In this document: positions 54,492 to 64,000 of the stretch, in pieces
How the letters are laid out: each line of letters starts with the position of its first letter
How positions within the stretch are numbered: the first letter of the stretch is position 1
Assembly: GCF_001750165.1 (NCBI RefSeq)
Contig: NZ_CP015412.1
Coordinates: 1,054,001 to 1,118,000 of the forward strand
Source of the DNA: Pseudoalteromonas luteoviolacea
Lineage (GTDB): Bacteria > Pseudomonadota > Gammaproteobacteria > Enterobacterales > Alteromonadaceae
Direction: 5' to 3'
Length of the DNA: 64,000 nucleotides
Position numbers and translations under genes: made by a program
Notes under the pieces: model-generated
The model's input: only the letters and a program-made list of their open reading frames with translations
Told to the model about the DNA's origin: nothing
Database searches by the model: none

Positions 54492-55367
54492 TTATTTATC
54501 GCAATTAGGAATAGCTTGTTCAAACTTGCCTGTTAATAACCACTCGGGTAAGTAATCATTTTGGTGTTGTGGCACATAACCATATTTATCATGCGCAATA
54601 CAAACTGGGGCGATGAGCTGCTTTGGCAGCATATGAGCGTTGAGCTCGGTGTCACGTCGTTGCATGTTACTGTGTTGAGTAAATTGTGCGACCACAGCGG
54701 CTTCAAAGGTTTCTAGGTCTTGTGTGGTTCTGAGTTCATCGAGGGCTTGCCACAAGCTCAAGTTATAGCAATAGTCATTAATTGCATTACACTTTTCTAA
54801 TAGCGTTACCGACTCACTATTGCCAAATATAGCTGAGTGAATATAGTTTGCATGTGCTGTAAGGCCAGGGATGGAGGTACTTGTTTCATCTATCCTTAAA
54901 TCTTCCGCAGTGATATCCGCGATTAAAGTATCTATACATGCTTGATCACGCATAATAATGGCCATTTCTAACATCCGGCACAGTGTTAAAGTAGTAAGTT
55001 GTTCTTTCTTCGGTAGTCCAAATAAATCGATGTCAGTATCGAAAATATGAATGGTTTTTTTTTCTTCTGGAGGGAGTTTTTCACCCAATGACCTGTATTT
55101 ATACATATCACAAACTAATCGCCAGTGGACAATTGCGGTTTTTAGTTGCTCTGGTTGAAAGAAAAAGCGATAGTTTTGATAATTTCTAATTGCAATAGAT
55201 TCCACAGAACTAATTAGATTTTTTAATGTGACATAAGGTCCTGTCGTGGCTATTTCTTTTACAGTGTCCTTTATTTCATCCTGATCCTCCTTCATTGTCA
55301 TCTCAAACACTTTTCTATATATGTCCATATTATCATAGTGCCTTGGGTAGATTTTTATATGTGCCAT
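54492..55367 (-). CDS. Immunity protein for toxin 2 (Imm49-like, all-helical)
   Basis: 291 residues, no signal peptide, predicted all-helical. Segments such as IRNYQNYRFFFQPEQLKTA, VHWRLVCDMYKYRSLG, LTLCRMLEMAIIMRDQACI and the C-terminal YGYVPQHQNDYLPEWLL resemble the Imm49-type immunity family; the last echoes HPYLPQWLI in the locus 1 immunity protein. It follows the toxin gene by 52 bases with an intervening hairpin, and an AAGG ribosome site directly after that hairpin. It presumably neutralises the C-terminal nuclease of toxin 2. The two immunity proteins are otherwise divergent, as expected if each is specific to its own toxin. Confidence 0.75.
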   Translation of the reverse strand: MAHIKIYPRHYDNMDIYRKVFEMTMKEDQDEIKDTVKEIATTGPYVTLKNLISSVESIAIRNYQNYRFFFQPEQLKTAIVHWRLVCDMYKYRSLGEKLPPEEKKTIHIFDTDIDLFGLPKKEQLTTLTLCRMLEMAIIMRDQACIDTLIADITAEDLRIDETSTSIPGLTAHANYIHSAIFGNSESVTLLEKCNAINDYCYNLSLWQALDELRTTQDLETFEAAVVAQFTQHSNMQRRDTELNAHMLPKQLIAPVCIAHDKYGYVPQHQNDYLPEWLLTGKFEQAIPNCDK

Positions 55368-55380
55368 AAATAAACCTTAA

Positions 55381-55400
55381 AAGGGGCGTTTCAGCCCCTT
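55381..55400 (-). terminator. Hairpin between toxin and immunity gene, locus 2
   Basis: AAGGGGC (55381-55387), six-base loop, GCCCCTT (55394-55400): a perfect 7-bp stem. On the minus strand it ends in TTTT and leads straight into the immunity ribosome site. Same place and shape as the locus 1 hairpin, with different sequence. Confidence 0.6.
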
Positions 55401-55419
55401 GAGTAATTTCTATTGATTG

Positions 55420-58400
55420 TTATTTTTTTCCTGGAATATCAGGGTGTCGATTAATTTTAATTTCAGCCGGATTACCGTATGCATCGTAGGTTTGCGATAC
55501 ATGGTAAAACTCAACAGGCTTGTGCTTAATCGTTTTGTACATTTCCAAAACCTTTTCATAGCCATTATTAAATGCTGGATCTGAAGCTCGTCTTGGGTCA
55601 TCTTTCAACCTAGCAAGCTTCGCTTCCATAGATTTCAATAGACTATAATGGTACTCCTTGGTGCCCTGCTGTGCATTAATGGGGTTGCCTTGAGCATCTT
55701 TAGCATTTCTAGTTCCGAGTATTGCACTGCCACCTTTATTTTCGATAACAGCATAGGTTTTTACGCCACTAATTTCAATTTCAATGATGTCATCAAAGTT
55801 ACTGTTGAGGGTACCATCAGGGTATTCAGCCAAAATACTGCGTACATTGGCATTTTTTTCGTTGCCAATGTGTTCCATTGCGGCTTTACCGGCAATGGTA
55901 CCGCCTCGTTCACTGTACTTGCGTCCTTCATTTAATAACGATTTGTACTCAGCATTTTGAGTGTACGTGTCAGGGTACAGTTGCTTAATCTCTTCTTTGC
56001 GTGTTTCGATACGGCGTTTAGCATCAGAGACCTGTTGGTAGGTATGGGTTGTACCATCGCGATCAGTCACGGATTTGTTGGTGACATTCATGTCAATCAT
56101 GGAAAATGATTGAGGCTTAACCAGATGAGAAGGTGTCTTGGTTATCTTTTTGCCATCAACAACATTAACAAAGCGCTTAGTGTCAGGATTAAAGACCTTC
56201 TTTTGTTCAAAGGCATAATCGTAAAAGTCATCTGGTTTAAGCGATGTATTTGGGTTGAGTGCTTTAAATTCTTCCCAAGATGCAGCCTTATTATTCTCAT
56301 CAAAACGGATGAATGTACCCGAAGGGGTTTCAACATTCTTGATGTTGGCATTACAACCGCTTGACATAGGTGTGTACGCTGAGTAAGCCGTCACTTGATA
56401 AGGGTCTAGCTCTGCTGGGTAAGACTCCTGATATGATTCTTCGTAAGTTGAACCATAGCTGTCAAAAGCGGAGTATTGAGAAGCCGATCTAAGCCCAACA
56501 CCACAAGGGCGCGGGAATTCGCGTAATACCACCATGCCTTCGTTTTGGAACATCGCTTTACTGACATTCAAGTCTCGGACTGTTTTAGGTAAAGTGGCAA
56601 CGCTCACCGCAACTTCGCCTGCTATTAACATGCCCGAAAGTGTACTTGATACGTCTCCAGGTTGAAGCGTCTCATCGCCTTTAGCAACATATACAACAGC
56701 TTGTGTATGGGCTGCGGAAATAGCTTCATCGTATCGCTGCTTGAGTGGTGTTTCGTTGATGATGAGTTTAGCAACTGACCAAATTGGTGCTCTCAACATA
56801 TCAATCACCATAAGTGCGCCACTTGCCGCATCAAGTTGATCACCATACTCAGCGACAAAACCCGATGCGATTTCATCAATTGGTTGGCCAACAGGCTGAA
56901 CAGCGATGACCATATCTGCTAATAGGCGCTGAGCGTTCGTGACACTTTCCTTATTGTCAGTCCCAGCAGCGTGAGCGTCTAAGGTTTTAGCTTGGCTTAA
57001 TTTATTTAACAGCCCATAGTCGCCTATGTTGAAGTAATACTCAGTTACACATCGATTACCGCTCTCAGTACATCCCCATGTCCCGCCTAGTTTAGCAAGG
57101 TCGTAAGTCACCTTTTCTAACTCTTTAACTCTTGTATCTAGGTCAACCATTTCCTCAATTTGTTTAATTTCAGTAGGGCTGTAGTGTTTTGACAGGTTCT
57201 CTATAATCGCAGCTTTGTATTCCTCAGCTGTAAGATGAGGATTAGCTGACTGCTTTTGCTTTGCCTTAATATCTTTCGCAAAATCAGCAACAACCTCATT
57301 GAATGCGTTGCTGCCAGACATATGGCTAGAATCACCATTGAATGAAGCTCGAGCACTTAAGATATCCCATGTTTTACCTATCATTAGGTGTGCAAGTGCT
57401 ACGCGAGATGCTGCATCAGCATTGGTTGCTACAGTAGTAGATGCTAGGTTGATGTATTCCGGCCCTGCACCACTAACAAAGGCTAATAGTGCGGCATATA
57501 AACGTATAAGTTCAGTTGAACCATATTGGTTTAAGAATTGTTGAGTCATGCCTTCAGCCGCCATATTTGTAATAGCGCCAATCTCACCTAACTCGAGACC
57601 TACGTTATATACATCTTGTCTATAGCGGTCATAGGTACTGTTATATTCACGTTCGAAATCTTTAAACTCACGAACAGTTTGTTCAGCCTGCGCTCTTTTA
57701 ACTCCGATATAACGACCTGCAACTGTGGCACCTGCATTGATTGCGCAAGTCTTCGCGCGGTCATGCTCTGGTGTGCTATTGGCTTCTAGTGCTGCAATAC
57801 CGAGTACACACCCTGAAAAAGCATGAGCGACATAGTTCATAGCGATTTCTGTTGTACTTCCGTCAACCACATTTAGTGTCGAATCAATCTTATTAACAAA
57901 AGTTTGCCCTAGACGTTGCACCGCGAAAGATTTAACGCCTGCAATAATTTGGTTGTCGAGTTCAGATAAACTGCCACCTTGTATTGCCCAGTTAACAGTC
58001 GCATTCATCGTACTACGAACAATGGCATCGCCGATCTGATTGACGATATCATAGTTAGTATTAAGCGCTATTTCGGGTAGGAAATACTCTCCTAATCCAG
58101 CTGTAACCACTGCTGTGGCGGTTGCTCTGATCCCATCAGATGATAGTAAGTCTTTAACAGTGCCATCGAGCCCTCGTCCAATTGCTAAGCTTGATGCTGC
58201 TTGCGTCGCGATTGAGATAACACCGGCTGCAAATGCTTTTTGACCGACAACGGCAGTAATTGACTTGCCGATCGCTGTAGCGCTTAGCTTAGCGCCTGAA
58301 GTACCAACAAGTTCGAAACCTCCAGGGCCCATAGCCACCGAGACTGCTATCGCAATAACGGCCATCGCTGCTGGTGTGAGTGAGCGAGTCGTGTCGACGG

Positions 58401-60417
58401 TGCGATGATCTTTTAGTGCTTTAAAGGCGATGTCTACCGTAGACTCGTTGAGACATGTTTGGCGTTTAAGCTGTAGCTCTTTATACAGGTTATAACTTCC
58501 GTCAGACAGGTAGCCATAATCTAGAGTGTTGTTTGGTACCGCTGGGCAACGTAAGCTGGATTTTTCAGCAAGTGTCTTCATCCACTTAAGCCCTTGGTGC
58601 TTGTTAAACTCCTGTTTTAGCGTGTAAAGAGAAGGATCTGGTTGACCGTCAATTTTTGCTAATTCAAGCTCGATACCTTGTGCCGCATTGATCTCTACGC
58701 CACCTGTGATGGTGTTGTAAATAGGACGTTCACGCTGTTCATCTACTGTGCGTGTTTTAATTCTCCAGAAGTTTTCCTGCTTGGAGTGTCGATAATACTG
58801 ATAGGTATCTTGCGCTAGCAATAGCTCAACTTTGCCGCTCTCGGCACTGATATTTGCGCCATCTTGGCTATGGATCTGAACACCTTGAAGTTTGATATCG
58901 CCAAGTGGGCTTCGAATAATAACGCCTTTACCCGCATCTAGCGCTGCGGTGACCGCAATTGATTTGAGCTCTTGTATTATATCTGTCGAGCTGCCTTGAC
59001 TGTCTGAAGCATTGTAAGATTCGCGGTTAACATCATTAACAATAGTGACGCCATTGGCACCCATAAGCTCAATGAGGCCAGTATCTGCGAGGAATTCTGC
59101 CCCCGATATTTCAAGCTCTCCCTTAGCCAATAGCTGAATAGTATCGCTGGCACTTAAGACTGATTGGTAGTAGCTGATCCCTTCTTTTTTCTTGTCGTAC
59201 TGTCCGACTTTAAATTCACTGCTGTGCTTAAGTGGAGTACTGCCGATTTTTATGTTTCCATCGGCTGTTAGGATAATACTCCCACCATTTGCGTTAAGCT
59301 GGGCTCCAACTAGCTCGATGTCATTGAATGTTTGTATTGAGATGCCGCCGCCAGCATTAATTGAAGCGACTCGACCTAGGTGATCTTCATAGCCATGAGG
59401 CGTTTTGAATCTGTGAGCAAGTGTTTTTTGTTCATAGTTACCTGCGACAATGCTGACATTACGCGCTGCATTGATTTGGCCATAATTAAACAGTGTGCCT
59501 GAGGCGACGCCTTTGATATTTCCGTGACCGTCATCCATGTAACTTACACCAGCGTAAATTTTGGATGCATCTTTACTTAATGTGATGCTGGACTTTGAGC
59601 CAATGACTAAGTCATTGATGGTACTAAAAGAGGCATCTCGCTGAATTTTTAAGTCTGCGTTTGAGATTGTTGCTGACTTAAATGAGGCATTTGATTTTCT
59701 AAATTCAACAGTATGCGTGCCGTCGATACTTTGCGAGTTTACAACGCTTGTACGCAAGTGAACCACTGGTACTAACACATAGTGACCACCGATCTTTCGT
59801 GACTCAGGCCAGATAAAATCAATATTGAGTGTATCAGCAATGTTACTGGGTAACTGTGCACCAAACATATTGGTAAACGAAGTGCGTTTAGCAACAGTCA
59901 TTGCATTCACATACAACTGGTTTATTTGCTGCTCTTCGCTGGTAAACGTATCTTTGTAGTAGGTTCGGCCAATAAGTCGCTTGATCTGTTCGCCAATTAG
60001 CTTTTTCTGTACAAAGCTATCACCAACCTGTTTTTGGAGCGGATAGGTTGTCCGTTCTTGGGGTATGATGATGGTGATGTTACCTACAATCGGAATGTAG
60101 TCGGTTTCCATTACATTGGGTAAACGGTAAATTGCTGAAGTTTTTAATTTACTGTGGAACTCGGCAATACTTTGGTTGCCATATGAACTGGATGGCTTTG
60201 GTATATAACTAGAACGTTGGTACAAATAATCACTAACCACAGATCTAATAAACATTTGCTCTGAGGTTAAATCATGTTCTACTTGTCCGCTTGAAACACT
60301 TGTCATTGCAGATGCAACACTTGGCAGCGTGAGCTGCAGCATCATAAAAAACGCCATCCCATAACTTGTGGCTTTATGCCAAAAGGAGCGTTTTATGTTT
60401 TCCATAGATGTATTCAT
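55420..60417 (-). CDS. CdiA-like second-half protein with DUF637 region and C-terminal PD-(D/E)xK-type nuclease toxin
   Basis: 1665 residues, GGGAG ribosome site before ATG 60417. Own signal sequence (MAFFMMLQLTLPSVASA), close to that of toxin 1. It shares with toxin 1 the segments TIIIPQERTTYPLQKQVGDS, IWPESRKIGG, HRFKTPHGYEDHLGRVASIN and FHA-like strands (about 230-560), then a DUF637 region (about 675-840: LTPAAMAVIAIAVSVA). A longer helical middle follows (about 850-1400). The toxin (about 1430-1665) has D1542/D1543 (NFDDII), E1559-N-K1561-G and QGTKEY (about 1584), the same layout as toxin 1 but different sequence. Predicted DNase delivered to competing cells. Confidence 0.85.
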   Translation of the reverse strand: MNTSMENIKRSFWHKATSYGMAFFMMLQLTLPSVASAMTSVSSGQVEHDLTSEQMFIRSVVSDYLYQRSSYIPKPSSSYGNQSIAEFHSKLKTSAIYRLPNVMETDYIPIVGNITIIIPQERTTYPLQKQVGDSFVQKKLIGEQIKRLIGRTYYKDTFTSEEQQINQLYVNAMTVAKRTSFTNMFGAQLPSNIADTLNIDFIWPESRKIGGHYVLVPVVHLRTSVVNSQSIDGTHTVEFRKSNASFKSATISNADLKIQRDASFSTINDLVIGSKSSITLSKDASKIYAGVSYMDDGHGNIKGVASGTLFNYGQINAARNVSIVAGNYEQKTLAHRFKTPHGYEDHLGRVASINAGGGISIQTFNDIELVGAQLNANGGSIILTADGNIKIGSTPLKHSSEFKVGQYDKKKEGISYYQSVLSASDTIQLLAKGELEISGAEFLADTGLIELMGANGVTIVNDVNRESYNASDSQGSSTDIIQELKSIAVTAALDAGKGVIIRSPLGDIKLQGVQIHSQDGANISAESGKVELLLAQDTYQYYRHSKQENFWRIKTRTVDEQRERPIYNTITGGVEINAAQGIELELAKIDGQPDPSLYTLKQEFNKHQGLKWMKTLAEKSSLRCPAVPNNTLDYGYLSDGSYNLYKELQLKRQTCLNESTVDIAFKALKDHRTVDTTRSLTPAAMAVIAIAVSVAMGPGGFELVGTSGAKLSATAIGKSITAVVGQKAFAAGVISIATQAASSLAIGRGLDGTVKDLLSSDGIRATATAVVTAGLGEYFLPEIALNTNYDIVNQIGDAIVRSTMNATVNWAIQGGSLSELDNQIIAGVKSFAVQRLGQTFVNKIDSTLNVVDGSTTEIAMNYVAHAFSGCVLGIAALEANSTPEHDRAKTCAINAGATVAGRYIGVKRAQAEQTVREFKDFEREYNSTYDRYRQDVYNVGLELGEIGAITNMAAEGMTQQFLNQYGSTELIRLYAALLAFVSGAGPEYINLASTTVATNADAASRVALAHLMIGKTWDILSARASFNGDSSHMSGSNAFNEVVADFAKDIKAKQKQSANPHLTAEEYKAAIIENLSKHYSPTEIKQIEEMVDLDTRVKELEKVTYDLAKLGGTWGCTESGNRCVTEYYFNIGDYGLLNKLSQAKTLDAHAAGTDNKESVTNAQRLLADMVIAVQPVGQPIDEIASGFVAEYGDQLDAASGALMVIDMLRAPIWSVAKLIINETPLKQRYDEAISAAHTQAVVYVAKGDETLQPGDVSSTLSGMLIAGEVAVSVATLPKTVRDLNVSKAMFQNEGMVVLREFPRPCGVGLRSASQYSAFDSYGSTYEESYQESYPAELDPYQVTAYSAYTPMSSGCNANIKNVETPSGTFIRFDENNKAASWEEFKALNPNTSLKPDDFYDYAFEQKKVFNPDTKRFVNVVDGKKITKTPSHLVKPQSFSMIDMNVTNKSVTDRDGTTHTYQQVSDAKRRIETRKEEIKQLYPDTYTQNAEYKSLLNEGRKYSERGGTIAGKAAMEHIGNEKNANVRSILAEYPDGTLNSNFDDIIEIEISGVKTYAVIENKGGSAILGTRNAKDAQGNPINAQQGTKEYHYSLLKSMEAKLARLKDDPRRASDPAFNNGYEKVLEMYKTIKHKPVEFYHVSQTYDAYGNPAEIKINRHPDIPGKK

Positions 60418-60436
60418 TATTATTTTTCTCCCTTAC

Positions 60437-63400
60437 TTACTCTAGCGCACAGCCTTCACATGGTGGTTTATCGTCATCACCGCCGCCACCGCCGCCACCG
60501 CCGCCACCGCCGCCGCCGCTACTGCCACCGCCGACATAATCTACGGTTTGCTCTTTCCAAGGACTGAAAGCGCTGCAATATTCTCTATTTTGATACTTGG
60601 TACATGCTTTAACTCTAAACTTGACTGTTCCATCAGTTTTTTTGGTGTATGCACGCCAGCTTTGTGTGGTACGTATTGCAGCGCTGCTTAAGTCAGTCTC
60701 CAAAATGTAGCTGTGATGCGGGACTAAAACATTGCCCCAATTAAGCACCAGTCGACCGGTCTTATTGTTGTAAGCGACTGTACGATTTGCAGGTATTGGA
60801 GGCGTTGGATCTTTTAAGTCATTGTAAGCAATTACTTTAGTGTACTCTTTATAAGGGTTATAATTTTTTAAGTCCACATGCGGGTTTTTCAGCGCTGTGG
60901 TTTTAAAGAAGTGACGGAAGTATTTAACTTCCAACTCGACAGCACCGCTTGAGTTAAGTTTTGGTGTGAAGAAAGCGTTTGCATAGACATTGCCCCAATA
61001 ACCGTCCACCATTTGGGTGTCTGGGAAGCCCTCACTGTCAATAAAGGTCTGATCCATTTGCCCGAAACCATTAAACCTACCCATGTAAATCTTAATCAAC
61101 TCACCAAGTTGCTTAGCTGTGTGGGATGTACCTGGTATAGGACGATTTGCGGCTGCTTCTTCTAAAATTTCTGAAAATGGCTTGCTGTACTCAGTTGGCA
61201 CACAACGTTTGTTGCCGAACGTTTCACCATCTTGCAAGATACTGAGTCGACACTCATAAATGGTAATGATGAGGTGCCTTGCTGAGGTGGTTTTTTGTTC
61301 CCTGACATTGTAGTAGAACATTTTGCCGTGTGTTGGGTGATATTCATCGCCGAAAGCCGCTTTTTTTTCTGCGATAAATTTGTCTTGGTACCATTTAACA
61401 TCTTGTTCGATAGAGGCTTCAAGCTGCAGATTTGTTTGAACCAAAAAGTCTGTACTGAGTCCATTAACATCATCTAAAAAAGAAGTAAATGTGGTCTGTG
61501 TGTAGTTTTCTTCATAGCTATCGATATTACATGCATTGGTAATACATGCAGGCGTTAACCCTTCTTGATATTCAGATGACGCTGAGATAGCAATGGAGCC
61601 GAAAGTAGTTTTGTAAAAGTTAGAGCGACCATGGATTTGCAAAAAGCTTGCAAGGTTAGTGAATGTTGTCGATGCACTACTGTTTAGAGGTGAGTGGTTA
61701 AATTCTCCAAAGCTGTACAGCGCCGCCATCGGAGAAATTGCATCGACGTGTGCTGATGCGGTTACCGCCAGTGGACTTTTTACAGAATGTTGTTCATTTG
61801 CACTATTGTGCTGTTTTTTATGGAAAACATAGCCTTTAGAGTCAAATCGATAACGCTCATTTTGTAATTTTGGCGTATTGATCGTGAATTCACCAGCGTT
61901 TTCAAGGCCAAGAATCGCACTACTGTTCAATACATATGTGCTGCTATGCAGCTTCAGAGTGTATTGTGCGGTAATACTAACTTGCCTAGACTTTGCATAG
62001 TCTAAGTCTACTTTCCCAGGCCACGCTGCACTACCCCTTTCTTTGTAATAAGGGTTAATGTTTTCCAGTACGTTTGCTTTGATATTTAAATGTGTTGCAC
62101 TGATATGAGCTGGTCGGTTAACACTGAGCTGAGCGCTTGTAAAGCGTGCAAAGCTATTGGTATTAAAAACACCGTACTTTTCTGCAGGTTCTAGACCGTC
62201 CTCAATGGTTAATGCGCTATGCTTTTTAATTGTGGGTACAGATGCGATACGCGAGCCATTAATAAAGTAGTCGGTTTCAAATGACACATTGTAGCCAACT
62301 ATACTGCCATCAAAGTGGTTAAATACAGCATCGGTTGCGTGTGCGCGCAATGTATTACCTGCAAGTACTTTGCGGTTATCAATTGTTTTTGCACCGAGCT
62401 CAAACTTACCAGACATTTCAATTGTGCCCAAGTTCTGCGCTTGGTCTTTAATTGTGACTTCTGCGTTGTGTCCTTTGATTGTTCCGCTATTGTAGAGTCT
62501 GATTGCTTGTATATTGATGCCGGTATCAGACAGTACAGAGCCTTTATTGTTGATTGTGCCTAAAGCTGTTGTCTGACTAAGCATTACAATATCAATGTTG
62601 CCTGTCGGTACGAAGAAATCGTCCCCAAAATGACTTGTTGCCATGATATCGGATTGAGTTGTGATTTTTGCACCTGAATTGATGGTGACGGGTCTTGCGC
62701 TGACGATAGAAACGCCTGCACCGTGGATGGTGCCTGAAAATGTGATTGCACCGAGAGTAGTAACTTGGTCTGCGTCAACGATCTCGTGGGTGTTGTAATC
62801 CACGGTCATCCGCCCAAGGAAAAAGTTAAAGCCGCCGCTTACCCCAACTAGGCCCGAGTTACTTATCTTGTGATGTGAACCGCTTGCACTGGCTCTGAAA
62901 GTTGAGCTGATGTTTCCTGCTGTTGAGATATATTGAGAATGCGTTTCAATTGACGTCGCGTCCGGTGCTGATAAGTTGTTTAAGGAGATTCGACCGGCAT
63001 TTCTACTGGTTAAATTACCTATGCTGCTCATATTTTTAGAATAACCACTAGAACTGTTTGCAACAGCAAGCGTAATTCTGGGGTAACCTTTAAATGAACA
63101 GCTACTACAGCTAATTAAGCCATTATCTTTATTTACGACAAATACGATGTTTGCGGCAATGTCTCCTGATGCAAATGCAAGTTCACTTTTTAATGACAAG
63201 CTATTGGCATGGATCACGATCGTTTTGAGTTTGGTTCCAGCATCTGAGCTAGCTAACCCATTTGGATCGAGCATAAGGAGTGGTTTGTCGACAGTAAAAT
63301 TTGTAAATCGATTATAGGAAATACCATGTTGGTTAGGAGGTGCAATGATAAGTTTATCTTTATCACCGCTTAGAAAACGTATATTGCTATCGGAGGTCGT

Positions 63401-63472
63401 CAGGGTAGAGGCACTGACTAAAAAATTAGGACCAAGCAATAATATAAGTAGTGCTATTTTTATTAATTTCAT
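60437..63472 (-). CDS. TPS-domain / FHA-like exoprotein, first half of split CdiA-like system 2
   Basis: 1011 residues with a signal peptide (KLIKIALLILLLGPNFLVSA). The TPS domain is clear: PNQHGISYNRFTNFTV (46-61), LMLDPNG (67-72) and CSSC (122-125) followed by SFKGYPRITLAV. An FHA-like beta-helix runs to about 620, with NERYRFDSKG as in the locus 1 homologue. A cysteine-containing region follows, then an Fn3-like module (about 900-980) and a C-terminal poly-glycine run ending DDDKPPCEGCALE. No toxin domain; the toxin gene starts 19 bases after the stop. Compared with its locus 1 homologue it is about 260 residues longer, mostly from the C-terminal modules. Confidence 0.85.
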   Translation of the reverse strand: MKLIKIALLILLLGPNFLVSASTLTTSDSNIRFLSGDKDKLIIAPPNQHGISYNRFTNFTVDKPLLMLDPNGLASSDAGTKLKTIVIHANSLSLKSELAFASGDIAANIVFVVNKDNGLISCSSCSFKGYPRITLAVANSSSGYSKNMSSIGNLTSRNAGRISLNNLSAPDATSIETHSQYISTAGNISSTFRASASGSHHKISNSGLVGVSGGFNFFLGRMTVDYNTHEIVDADQVTTLGAITFSGTIHGAGVSIVSARPVTINSGAKITTQSDIMATSHFGDDFFVPTGNIDIVMLSQTTALGTINNKGSVLSDTGINIQAIRLYNSGTIKGHNAEVTIKDQAQNLGTIEMSGKFELGAKTIDNRKVLAGNTLRAHATDAVFNHFDGSIVGYNVSFETDYFINGSRIASVPTIKKHSALTIEDGLEPAEKYGVFNTNSFARFTSAQLSVNRPAHISATHLNIKANVLENINPYYKERGSAAWPGKVDLDYAKSRQVSITAQYTLKLHSSTYVLNSSAILGLENAGEFTINTPKLQNERYRFDSKGYVFHKKQHNSANEQHSVKSPLAVTASAHVDAISPMAALYSFGEFNHSPLNSSASTTFTNLASFLQIHGRSNFYKTTFGSIAISASSEYQEGLTPACITNACNIDSYEENYTQTTFTSFLDDVNGLSTDFLVQTNLQLEASIEQDVKWYQDKFIAEKKAAFGDEYHPTHGKMFYYNVREQKTTSARHLIITIYECRLSILQDGETFGNKRCVPTEYSKPFSEILEEAAANRPIPGTSHTAKQLGELIKIYMGRFNGFGQMDQTFIDSEGFPDTQMVDGYWGNVYANAFFTPKLNSSGAVELEVKYFRHFFKTTALKNPHVDLKNYNPYKEYTKVIAYNDLKDPTPPIPANRTVAYNNKTGRLVLNWGNVLVPHHSYILETDLSSAAIRTTQSWRAYTKKTDGTVKFRVKACTKYQNREYCSAFSPWKEQTVDYVGGGSSGGGGGGGGGGGGGDDDKPPCEGCALE
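60479..60514. repeat. 9-bp tandem repeat (ACCGCCGCC x4) encoding poly-glycine
   Basis: Four exact copies of ACCGCCGCC, followed by more CCG-type triplets to about 60533. On the minus strand it encodes the long glycine run near the end of the TPS protein. It is GC-rich in an AT-rich gene and could change length by slippage without shifting the frame. Confidence 0.9.
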
Positions 63473-63925
63473 TATTGTCCATTAACTTTTTATTAAATTT
63501 TAATGTTCATTGGGAGGGTCTTTAAAAGTTGGATTGCTTGTTTTAGGTTGTTTTTCACTGTTTTAAATAAAAATTTAGCAATAATGTTCCTTTTGCTCTT
63601 CTAATTTGGTTAATAAGCAAATCATACTATTAACTTCCCTATTTTTTATAAGTATTTTTTATGGGTTTTATTGGTTAACCTCCTTTTAATTTTCTTATTT
63701 TTTTATGATATTTGTTGCTTTTGTTTTTTTCAAGTGTGATTTTTGTTTTTGCCCTGTGTTTTTGTTCTGTTTTTTATAATGAGGTTTTAAATTTTATAGT
63801 GGGTTTCTATTGCTATATGTGCTCGGATTTTAATCAGATATTATGCTGAGAGGCTTATTAATTGAAGAAATGATTGTTTTAAGCTCTAATTGGTTAAATA
63901 ATGAATTAAAAAATTAAGTAAATGT
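63473..63925. other. Divergent intergenic region upstream of toxin locus 2
   Basis: About 450 very AT-rich bases. The + strand carries T-rich runs (about 63700-63780, TTTTTGTTTT-like) like those before locus 1. It must hold the promoter for the locus 2 operon on the minus strand and for the gene at the right edge. No ORF or clear hairpin. Confidence 0.45.
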
Positions 63926-64000
63926 ATGGTAAATAATCAAAATAGGCTGGTTGAATTAATGGATGCTATGTACTTGACCGTTAGCAATATGCGTGAGGCG
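63926..64000 (+). CDS. Start of a gene cut by the right window edge
   Basis: From ATG 63926 the frame stays open for 25 codons to the end: VNNQNRLVELMDAMYLTVSN, then MREA. The composition looks coding and helical, but a ribosome site is weak (AAGTAAATGT upstream). It could be a regulator or membrane-associated protein; too little is visible to tell. Confidence 0.4.
   Translation, partial: MVNNQNRLVELMDAMYLTVSNMREA

Overview
The window is AT-rich chromosomal DNA from a marine gammaproteobacterium, most probably Pseudoalteromonas or a close relative. This is inferred from protein content, with no rRNA or marker gene to confirm it. Pointers are an ExeM/NucH-type nuclease, three secreted proteins with GlyGly-CTERM-like tails, an ISAs1-family element, a bufferin operon, and many secreted or lipoprotein genes of unknown function. 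I saw no rRNA, tRNA, CRISPR array or prophage.

Layout. 0-2.7 kb: a tandem family of secreted helical-repeat proteins (first copy cut by the window edge, second frameshifted, third intact). 2.7-8.4 kb: ferredoxin-NADP reductase, an NTF2-like protein, a periplasmic solute-binding protein, a large secreted metalloprotease and an overlapping lipoprotein. 8.4-11 kb (minus): a bufferin-type metallophore operon whose precursor has two tandem cores and a lipoprotein-like signal. 11.4-18.7 kb: split toxin locus 1. 18.7-24.4 kb: GNAT, SPFH protein, DUF3352-like protein, small lipoprotein, Fic protein, and a small gene interrupted by an ISAs1-type IS (24414-25630). 25.8-29.4 kb: one large adenylation / carrier / alpha-oxoamine-synthase / SCP2-like enzyme. 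29.5-35 kb: a secreted beta-propeller protein and a large calcium-repeat protein, divergently transcribed. 35-42.5 kb (minus): GNAT, NTF2-like protein, small secreted protein, a radical SAM/SPASM enzyme with a possible 43-residue peptide gene just upstream, an alpha/beta hydrolase, a LytS/LytR-type two-component system and an unknown secreted protein. 42.8-44.6 kb: AraC regulator plus AzlC/AzlD exporter. 44.8-52.8 kb (minus): a 2670-residue secreted protein carrying two unrelated nuclease domains. 53.4-54.4 kb: an FGE-sulfatase-domain protein. 54.5-63.5 kb (minus): split toxin locus 2. The right edge holds the start of another gene.

The most striking feature is the pair of toxin loci, in opposite orientation about 36 kb apart. 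Each has the same three-gene order: (i) a secreted protein with a degenerate TPS (two-partner secretion) domain and an FHA-like body; (ii) a separate polypeptide with its own signal sequence, carrying the second half of a CdiA-like protein (FHA-like region, DUF637 pretoxin region, C-terminal PD-(D/E)xK-like nuclease); (iii) an all-helical immunity protein. In both loci a compact GC-rich hairpin lies between toxin and immunity genes. No TpsB/CdiB transporter is in the window. In effect these look like CdiA exoproteins divided into two polypeptides. Other candidates for new biology are the A-T-AOS-SCP2 enzyme, the double-core bufferin lipoprotein, and the radical SAM/SPASM gene with its small upstream ORF.

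All family calls come from reading motifs by eye; no database search was possible.
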